Below are positions 1-4,726 of a stretch of DNA of 5,650 nt, one piece after another. Numbering within the stretch: position 1 is the stretch's first letter; each line of letters opens with the position of its first letter. The position numbers and the translations under genes are program-made. Under the pieces are notes generated by a model that searched no databases, had not been told where the DNA came from, and saw nothing but the letters and a program-made list of their open reading frames with translations. Origin of the DNA: Planctomycetota bacterium (GTDB lineage: Bacteria; Planctomycetota; Phycisphaerae; Sedimentisphaerales; SM23-30); contig JAKJEP010000241.1 of NCBI GenBank assembly GCA_022705365.1, forward strand, positions 1 to 5,650. The letters run 5' to 3'.

Positions 1-2
1 GG

Positions 3-2597
3 GAGTTTGTTTTTAAGGACGGCTATTTCCGGCTGAACGGCAAACGCGTTTATTTGAAATGCTCGCACACCGGTAATCATTGCCCCATCGGCCAGCAGTG
101 GGCGCATGACCCGGACCTGTTCCGGCGGGATCTGCTCAACTGCAAGGTCATGGGATTCAATTCCATCCGCTTCATCGCCGGCCTGTCTGCCCCCTACCAG
201 TTGGAATTAGCCGACGAAATCGGCCTGATGGTCTATACCGAACCGTATGCCGCCTGGTGTCTGGCCGATTCGCCCCAAATGACCGAGCGCTACGACCGTG
301 CCATCCACGAAATGATCCTGCGGGACCGCAATCACGCCAGCATCGTGATGTGGGGCATGCTGAATGAGACGGTGGACGGGCCGGTCTTTCGCCACGCGGT
401 GAAAACGCTGGACCTGGTCCGCTCGCTGGATACCACCCGCCTGGTCCTGCTCAACAGCGGCCGCTGGGACAATACCCAGGGCCCCGCGGGAACCATGCCA
501 GCCGGTTTAAAAGGCTGGAGAATGGATTCTATAGATCCTTGTGTTACCTTTAATGCAACAGAGTACCAGATCGATCATTCCAATGTACTCTGGGAGCCGA
601 AACGATTGGCGTTTCATCCAGGGCAAACAGGAGAATATAGTACCGTTCGCTGGATCGCACCGGCCAGCGAAGACTATGAGATAACCGCACGATTTATTGA
701 TATATCCAGGCAGGCCGCCACGACCGATGTGCATGTTTTGCAGAATGGTCAGGCTCTTTTTGAGGGATTCATCAATCTGGAGGGACAGGGCAAGGAGCAG
801 GTGTACTCGGCAAAATTACCCATCAACAAGAATGACAAACTCGATTTTTGCGTCGGGTTCGGCAACGGCCATTACGGAGGGGACAGCACCGGCCTGGAAG
901 TCGTGATAAAAGCAGCGAATGGAAAAATATATGATGCCGCCGGGGATTTTTCCGACCAAGAAAATTCGGGCGGGCCTTGGAGTTACGGCATGCTTTCCGC
1001 CGGAACAAAACCAGCTAGTGCCAGTTTCCGGGAATATAATTCCCGATTCAGTGATCCGGTACCGGGAATCGGTTCCTTGAGCAATCCCGGTTCGCTGGTC
1101 TGGGAGGATGTGCTGGATGACCAGCACCCTTATCGCCGCGCCCCGCATACCGCCGACATCATTAACTTTTTCCGCACCGTCAGCCCGCACAAGCCGTACT
1201 TCCTTTCCGAATACGGTATCGGCAGCGGTGTCAATTGGATGCGGGTGGTGCGGCTGTTTGAGCAGAATGGCTACCCGCTGGCGGAAGACGGCCTGTTCTA
1301 TAAGGCCCGTCGCGATCAGTTCCTAGCCGACTATGAAAAATGGAACCTGGCGGAGGCCTTCGGCCGGCCGGAGGAATTTTTCATTCAGAGTATCGCCAAA
1401 ATGGCCGGCCAGCGCACCGTCGGTATCAACGCCATTCGCGCCAATCCCAACATCGTCGCCCACAGCGTAACCGGGACTGTCGATCAGGGCATGTCCGGCG
1501 AGGGCTTGACCACTACCTTCCGCGAACTTAAACCCGGCACCGTGGATGCCCTCTTTGACCTCTGGGCGCCGCTGCGCTGGTGCACCTTTGCCGAGCCGGT
1601 CAATCTCTATCGGGGCGGCAAGGTGAAACTGGAAGTGGTTCTGTCCAACGAAGATGTACTGCGGCCCGGCGATTATCCGGCCCATGTCTGGGTCTTCGGC
1701 CCAAACCGGGAAAAGGTCTTCGACCGTTCCTTCACCGTTACCATTCCCGATCCGAAAACCGTCGGTGAGCAGCCTTTTGCCAGGCTGGTCTTCAGCGAGG
1801 AAGTGCCGATGGACGTTCCCACCGGCTGCTACAGCTTCGAGGTCAGTTTCGAGGCCGGCGCTGCCGCTACCGGCGGCCAGCAGACCCGGTTTTATGTTTT
1901 TGATACTACGGACATGCCCGCCGTGGCGCAGGAAGTGGTCCTCTGGGGTGAGGATGCCGAACTGGCGCAATGGCTCACCGATCATGGGATTAAGGTCCGT
2001 CCGTTTGATGCCTCTATCACCGGCCAGAGGGAATTGATTCTCGTTTCGCATACCCCGGCCGCCCCCGGCGGCGCGGAAGCTTTCCGCGATCTGGCCGCGC
2101 GTATTGCCCAGGGTTCCTCCGTTATATTCCTGTCTCCAGGCGTATTCAAGAACGGAGATAACACCACCGCCTGGGCGCCGCTGCCAAACAAAGGCGCGGT
2201 TCAAGGCCTGAGCCACTGGCTCTACCACGTGGATGAGTGGGCGAAAAAACACTCGATCTTCACCGGTATGCAAAATGGTGCCCTCATGGATTACACCTAT
2301 TATCGGGAGATCATTCCCGATATGGCCTGGACGGGTGGTTCGGTCCCTGCCGAGGCGGTCGCCGGAATGAACGATGTCTCGTGGTCTTATAATGCCGGCC
2401 TGACGGTGGCCGTCCATAAGCTGGGCGCGGGCCGGTTTGTGCTGAATACGCTATTGATCCGGGAGAACCTCGATCGGATTCCCCAGGCGGAAAAACTGCT
2501 ACGCAATATGCTCAATTATTCCGGTCAGGACCTTTCCCAGCCGGTCCAGCCGCTACCGGCTGATTTTGCTAATCAGCTCCAGCAGATGGGCTATTAA
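3..2597 (+). CDS. Glycoside hydrolase family 2-type enzyme with an inserted beta-rich module (5' partial)
   Basis: Likely a beta-glycosidase-type exo-hydrolase acting on plant or algal polysaccharide; the exact substrate cannot be read. The frame is open to the window edge, and the residues before the TTG at 54 fit the GH2 pattern F-x-DGYF-x-LNGKRVYLK, so the true start, any signal peptide and the N-terminal sandwich domains lie upstream. The barrel shows the acid/base motif WGMLNE (Glu codon 366-368) and the nucleophile motif LSEYGIG (Glu codon 1209-1211). These glutamates are 281 residues apart, against roughly 75-100 usual in GH2, because of an insert between GRWD (ends 470) and GIGSLSNPGS (begins 1065). 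After the barrel come a beta-sandwich (about 1580-1900, LYRGGKVKLEV) and a Rossmann-like C-terminal domain (about 1935-2520, VVLWGEDAELAQWL, later SSVIFLSPG) resembling the glutamine-amidotransferase-like domain of some beta-galactosidases. Both catalytic residues are present, so I expect an active enzyme. Family call firm; specificity unknown. Confidence 0.88.
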   Translation, partial: EFVFKDGYFRLNGKRVYLKCSHTGNHCPIGQQWAHDPDLFRRDLLNCKVMGFNSIRFIAGLSAPYQLELADEIGLMVYTEPYAAWCLADSPQMTERYDRAIHEMILRDRNHASIVMWGMLNETVDGPVFRHAVKTLDLVRSLDTTRLVLLNSGRWDNTQGPAGTMPAGLKGWRMDSIDPCVTFNATEYQIDHSNVLWEPKRLAFHPGQTGEYSTVRWIAPASEDYEITARFIDISRQAATTDVHVLQNGQALFEGFINLEGQGKEQVYSAKLPINKNDKLDFCVGFGNGHYGGDSTGLEVVIKAANGKIYDAAGDFSDQENSGGPWSYGMLSAGTKPASASFREYNSRFSDPVPGIGSLSNPGSLVWEDVLDDQHPYRRAPHTADIINFFRTVSPHKPYFLSEYGIGSGVNWMRVVRLFEQNGYPLAEDGLFYKARRDQFLADYEKWNLAEAFGRPEEFFIQSIAKMAGQRTVGINAIRANPNIVAHSVTGTVDQGMSGEGLTTTFRELKPGTVDALFDLWAPLRWCTFAEPVNLYRGGKVKLEVVLSNEDVLRPGDYPAHVWVFGPNREKVFDRSFTVTIPDPKTVGEQPFARLVFSEEVPMDVPTGCYSFEVSFEAGAAATGGQQTRFYVFDTTDMPAVAQEVVLWGEDAELAQWLTDHGIKVRPFDASITGQRELILVSHTPAAPGGAEAFRDLAARIAQGSSVIFLSPGVFKNGDNTTAWAPLPNKGAVQGLSHWLYHVDEWAKKHSIFTGMQNGALMDYTYYREIIPDMAWTGGSVPAEAVAGMNDVSWSYNAGLTVAVHKLGAGRFVLNTLLIRENLDRIPQAEKLLRNMLNYSGQDLSQPVQPLPADFANQLQQMGY
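471..1064 (+). other. Beta-rich module inserted in the GH2 barrel (domain region)
   Basis: This stretch of about 198 codons splits the catalytic domain between the acid/base and nucleophile strands. It reads as a jelly-roll-like domain: HPG, then VRWIAP, TDVHVLQNGQALF, KLDFCVGFGNG and DSTGL, followed by YDAAGDFS and GPWSYG. From memory, this set of motifs occurs in planctomycete and related secreted proteins as a stand-alone or tandem module; its function is unknown to me, and carbohydrate binding is only a guess. Base composition falls here (about 45% G+C at 541-600 and 901-960 against 60-68% at 301-480), and AGA, AGG, ATA and TTA codons appear that are scarce in the flanks. The reading frame is kept throughout, so this is a domain insertion and not a disrupted gene. 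Confidence 0.65.
485..1015 (+). repeat. Imperfect 18-bp direct repeat, 513 bp apart, near the ends of the insert
   Basis: Positions 485-502 and 998-1015 match at 14 of 18 bases and lie in the same reading frame, exactly 171 codons apart. They encode AGTMPA and AGTKPA, respectively. The spacing is close to the length I would expect for one copy of the inserted module, so the pair may mark equivalent positions in two module copies. With 14/18 identity in coding sequence, chance is not excluded. Confidence 0.35.
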
Positions 2598-2620
2598 GTC
2601 CAATATCCCTTCAAATATCT

Positions 2621-2663
2621 CCGGGCAGAGAAGATCGCTGGTCTCCTCTGCCCGGCAGATTTT
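2621..2663 (+). terminator. Rho-independent terminator candidate of the GH2 gene
   Basis: A perfect 10-bp GC-rich stem (CCGGGCAGAG at 2621-2630 with CTCTGCCCGG at 2646-2655) encloses 15 nt that can add three more pairs after one mismatch. It starts 24 nt after the GH2 stop and is followed by a short TTTT at 2660-2663. The stem is very strong but the T-tract is short, so termination may be incomplete. Confidence 0.65.
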
Positions 2664-2688
2664 CTAGCAATGAGAAATCAAAATAACT

Positions 2689-2720
2689 ACGAAAAGTCCT
2701 ATAACAAAATGACTTTTCGT
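2689..2720. terminator. Second strong hairpin, possible bidirectional terminator
   Basis: ACGAAAAGTC (2689-2698) pairs perfectly with GACTTTTCGT (2711-2720) over a 12-nt loop. Three more outer pairs (AAC/GTT) form after one mismatch. T-rich sequence follows on the plus strand (2721-2729), and the minus strand also runs into a T-rich stretch, so it could stop transcription either way. It comes 34 nt after the first hairpin. It is too far from the leftward metallo-hydrolase gene (459 bp) to be that gene's obvious terminator. An operator or RNA structure is an alternative. Confidence 0.4.
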
Positions 2721-2830
2721 TGTTTCTTTCCCCGGCTGTTGTTTTTCACCATAAAATCCATAAATCATTAGAAATAAAATAATTACAAACTTTTAATCCT
2801 TTCTCAACTCCAGCCATGTTGCCTGAAATC

Positions 2831-2849
2831 AACAGGAAATCTACCTGTT
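2831..2849. repeat. Inverted repeat, possible activator-binding site
   Basis: AACAGG (2831-2836) and CCTGTT (2844-2849) form a perfect 6-bp dyad around 7 nt, with two more outer pairs after one mismatch. It lies about 100-115 bp upstream of the sigma-54-like -24/-12 element. That is a typical distance for sites bound by sigma-54 enhancer-binding proteins. There is no T-run after it, so a terminator is unlikely. The role is inferred from position only. Confidence 0.3.
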
Positions 2850-2946
2850 AATCTGGGTAAAAATTCCTTCCTCCCCAGCAAAAGCGCAATCCCCTTTTAA
2901 CAAAGAACTTACAATCGCTTCTATTTGCCTTTTTGCCCGCCAGTCC

Positions 2947-2962
2947 CGGCACAACCTTTGCG
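2947..2962 (+). promoter_or_regulatory. Sigma-54 (RpoN)-type -24/-12 promoter candidate
   Basis: The sequence CGGCACAACCTTTGCG fits the sigma-54 pattern TGGCACG-N4-TTGC. The core GGCAC and TTGC are intact, and the invariant GG (2948-2949) and GC (2960-2961) have the required 12-nt offset. Mismatches are C for the first T and A for the last G of the -24 box. Transcription would start near 2973, 25 nt before the micro-ORF at 2998. No activator gene is visible here. Confidence 0.45.
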
Positions 2963-2997
2963 TCTTATCACCGTAGGCATAGCTGATTTAAGGAATC

Positions 2998-3093
2998 ATG
3001 GTTATGGAACTGTATATCGCTTTTACTGATTTTATGAGTCGCAAATACCGGCTTCTGATACTGGCGCTGGCCAGTTTCGTCGCTCTCTGTTAA
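2998..3093 (+). CDS. Putative 31-residue hydrophobic micro-protein
   Basis: The ORF runs from ATG to TAA and encodes 31 residues, or 29 from the second ATG at 3004. The sequence AAGGAA at 2990-2995 is a good Shine-Dalgarno: the AGGA core is 3 nt from the first ATG and 9 nt from the second, so the second start is favoured. The product has a mildly polar start, then SRKYR followed by LLILALASFVALC, i.e. positive charges before a short hydrophobic helix ending in Cys at the stop. It looks like a single-pass membrane peptide, or the signal peptide of a gene cut short by a stop. It sits 25 nt below the predicted sigma-54 start site. I do not recognise a family. Chance is possible for an ORF this short; the combination of promoter, SD and hydrophobic helix is the support. 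Confidence 0.35.
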   Translation: MVMELYIAFTDFMSRKYRLLILALASFVALC

Positions 3094-3179
3094 TCAGATA
3101 TCAATTTTTCCGAATGACCATACCCGGAATCTTCTTCGCGTTTTCTTTTAGTGATAAAGTTTCGATTTCCCCGTCGGTT

Positions 3180-4061
3180 TTATTCTTCGTTTTCCGGTAA
3201 TTTTTCTTCCCATTTTTGCCTGGGCCTCTGCATCAGAAAATGCACACGTCTGGAAACTTCCTCCGGCAAGGCCTGATCCACCAGTTTGCGGGCCCGCCGG
3301 ATATCGGTTCGCCGGCTCAGATGCGTCAGCAGGATATGCTCGCATTCCACCTGTTGCAGAAATTTTGCCAGCTCATCAAAATGATAATGCCGCCCTGCCC
3401 GCGCCCGGTCCCAGCAATCCGGCTCAAAAAACGTGCATTCCGCAATCAAAATCCTGCTTCGCCGCACGCACTCCAGCTTCTCGAAATCGCCTCCCATCGT
3501 ATCCCCCAGGTAGGTAACTAGCGGCATATTCAGAACATAGGTTACGTCCACCCCCGTCTTCCGCAGCCGGGCTATCTCCGGACCGGATAACTCGGTATAT
3601 TCCGCTTTGAGTTTCAAACGCCGCTCGATAATCGTAAAACCCAGACTATCCTGGCAATGGTTGGTTGCAAAACCATAAACGAAAAGATTCCGCCGCAGCT
3701 CGTATTCCTGGCCCGGCCCAAAGGGAATAATCTTACCCGGCGGCCGCGTTCCGTCCAGCCGGCCCCAGTGGTCCAGCAATCCCTCCAGAATCGGCGCCAG
3801 GCGTGCCGGGACGATGGCCGTACCCGGGGCCATCTCCCGGAAGTCCCGCTGGGAAAAGTAGTAAGCGATCCCCGCCGCATGGTCCATGTGGCCATGACTA
3901 AGAAGCACATAATTTACCGAAAGAATCTGATCAGGGGCCTTGCCCACATCAAAACATACATCCAGTTCCGGCACCGCCACCACCGTTTCCTCCCCCGCCA
4001 CGGAATAGCCGATGACCTCCATCGAATCCAACCTGTGCTGTGTTAAATTGTGACTGGACAT
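3180..4061 (-). CDS. RNase Z-like metallo-beta-lactamase-fold hydrolase
   Basis: This is a 293-residue MBL-fold protein, presumably a cytoplasmic di-metal hydrolase. The signature HGHMDH is at residues 56-61, and further likely ligands are His135 (NHCQDSLGF), Asp187 (YLGDT) and His247 (HLSRR); HYHFDEL at 225-231 also fits the RNase Z/ElaC side of the superfamily. The stretch between HGHMDH and His135 is compact and holds no Gly/Pro-rich exosite arm, the feature classical RNase Z uses to grip tRNA, so tRNA 3' processing is not assured; another phosphodiester or ester substrate is possible. The start at 4061 has GAGG only 2 nt upstream, which is very close. Met14 (codon 4020-4022), beginning MEVIGYS, is a realistic alternative because conservation seems to begin there. 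It is divergent from yjbQ. I found no clear terminator below its stop. Confidence 0.82.
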   Translation of the reverse strand: MSSHNLTQHRLDSMEVIGYSVAGEETVVAVPELDVCFDVGKAPDQILSVNYVLLSHGHMDHAAGIAYYFSQRDFREMAPGTAIVPARLAPILEGLLDHWGRLDGTRPPGKIIPFGPGQEYELRRNLFVYGFATNHCQDSLGFTIIERRLKLKAEYTELSGPEIARLRKTGVDVTYVLNMPLVTYLGDTMGGDFEKLECVRRSRILIAECTFFEPDCWDRARAGRHYHFDELAKFLQQVECEHILLTHLSRRTDIRRARKLVDQALPEEVSRRVHFLMQRPRQKWEEKLPENEE

Positions 4062-4154
4062 ATCCTCATTTTCTATAATGACTTACTACCTGATTCCCTG
4101 GCGGCGCAGTTTATGGTTTTGTTTTGCAAGCTGGCTTCCAGCAATCATTTAGGC

Positions 4155-4180
4155 TATTATGGCTATATCGCGGTAGCCAT
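4155..4180 (+). promoter_or_regulatory. Possible -10 box and overlapping inverted repeat upstream of yjbQ
   Basis: TATTAT at 4155-4160 matches five of six bases of the -10 consensus, but no good -35 lies 16-18 nt upstream. It overlaps a perfect 7-bp inverted repeat, ATGGCTA (4159-4165) and TAGCCAT (4174-4180), separated by 8 nt. An extra direct GGCTAT copy is at 4152-4157. The arrangement could be an operator covering the start site or a 5'-UTR hairpin. It is 47 nt before the yjbQ start codon. Confidence 0.25.
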
Positions 4181-4227
4181 TGTAGTGGCTGAGCGGTACT
4201 TGGCAAGAACAATTAAGGAACTTTACT

Positions 4228-4623
4228 ATGCATAGCATATCTCTTCAGACGCATAAACGCTGCGAACTAATTGATATTACCAGCCGGATTAACGAAATCA
4301 TTGCGAAAGAAAATTTCCGCGACGGTTTCCTGATGATTTTTGTCCCGCACACGACCGCCGCCGTCACGATCAATGAAAATGCCGATCCTGACGTCTGCCA
4401 TGATATCCTGCTGACGCTGGAGGAGCTAATTCCCCATATTCGCAAGGGTTACCGGCATGGAGAGGGCAATTCCGATGCCCATGTCAAAGCCTCCCTGGTC
4501 GGCTCTTCGGAAACCATTCTGGTGGAAAACGGGCGGCTCTGCCTGGGAACCTGGCAGGGTATCTACTTTTGTGAATTTGACGGTCCCCGCACCCGGATGA
4601 TGAATATAAAAACTGTGTCCTAA
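4228..4623 (+). CDS. yjbQ: YjbQ family protein (UPF0047, secondary thiamine-phosphate synthase-type)
   Basis: This is a 131-residue protein of the usual UPF0047 size (about 130-140), complete at both ends. Conserved blocks are all present: PHTTAAVTINENADPDV (40-56), the HGEGNSDAHVK segment (77-87) and LGTWQGIYFCEFDGPR (106-121). The His and Glu residues in these blocks form the presumed metal/phosphate pocket. E. coli YjbQ has weak thiamine-phosphate synthase activity that can stand in for ThiE, but the physiological role across the family is unsettled, so no pathway is asserted here. AGGA at 4216-4219 lies 8 nt before the ATG, a good SD that fixes the start. It runs divergently from the metallo-hydrolase, and the mutase gene follows 103 nt downstream in the same direction. 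Confidence 0.93.
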   Translation: MHSISLQTHKRCELIDITSRINEIIAKENFRDGFLMIFVPHTTAAVTINENADPDVCHDILLTLEELIPHIRKGYRHGEGNSDAHVKASLVGSSETILVENGRLCLGTWQGIYFCEFDGPRTRMMNIKTVS

Positions 4624-4690
4624 ACTTATTATTAACAAAGGTTTTCCGAATAAAGGTTCAGCCTGATAATCCCGATAAAAACCGGGGATA

Positions 4691-4721
4691 TTGACGAACA
4701 GGCAGACCAGTAGTATAGAGG
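4691..4721 (+). promoter_or_regulatory. Sigma-70-like promoter overlapping the Shine-Dalgarno of the mutase gene
   Basis: TTGACG at 4691-4696 (five of six to the -35 consensus) is followed after exactly 17 nt by TATAGA at 4714-4719 (four of six to -10). The start site would fall near 4725-4727, at the ATG itself. The SD-like AGAGG at 4717-4721, 5 nt before the ATG, overlaps the -10 box. A transcript from this promoter would be leaderless and lack the SD; a transcript from yjbQ would carry it. Confidence 0.4.
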
Positions 4722-4726
4722 TTTTT

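Larger units (their letters stand above)
2598..2997. other. AT-rich intergenic region without a convincing gene
   Basis: Apart from the two hairpins, the inverted repeat at 2831-2849 and the sigma-54-like site at 2947-2962, I see no coding frame on either strand. About 2720-2830 is very AT-rich with many stops. No tRNA cloverleaf, rRNA or array-type repeats were found. The composition rises to gene-like values from about 2940 onward. Confidence 0.6.

Noticed and set aside
816..1190. Minus-strand open frame of 124 codons over the inserted module
   Set aside because: It is antisense to a stretch whose plus-strand translation has coherent domain motifs; no SD or recognisable product.
1323..2417. 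Long 364-codon open frame on the minus strand inside the GH2 gene
   Set aside because: It lies fully antisense to a gene with clear domain motifs. Its protein is rich in G/R/P with no recognisable motif, as expected from the complement of C-ending codons.
2742..2750. DnaA-box-like TTTTTCACC, considered together with the skew change as an origin
   Set aside because: It is a single near match with no cluster of boxes and no dnaA/dnaN/gyrB neighbours; the skew change is nearly 2 kb away.
3108..3129. TTCCG/CGGAA hairpin near the metallo-hydrolase 3' end
   Set aside because: The 5-bp stem with a 12-nt loop is too weak, and on the minus strand it is not followed by T residues.
4114..4128. TGG...TTGCA resembling a second sigma-54 site upstream of yjbQ
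   Set aside because: GG (4115-4116) and GC (4126-4127) are 11 nt apart instead of the required 12, and the -24 box is otherwise poor.
4050..4235. Plus-strand GTG-start ORF of 61 codons across the divergent intergenic region
   Set aside because: It begins inside the metallo-hydrolase gene on the opposite strand, runs through the yjbQ SD and overlaps the yjbQ start. No SD and no recognisable motif.
4669..4689. ATCCC/GGGAT hairpin between yjbQ and the mutase gene as a terminator
   Set aside because: The stem is only 5 bp, the loop is A-rich and no T-tract follows, so I do not call a terminator there.
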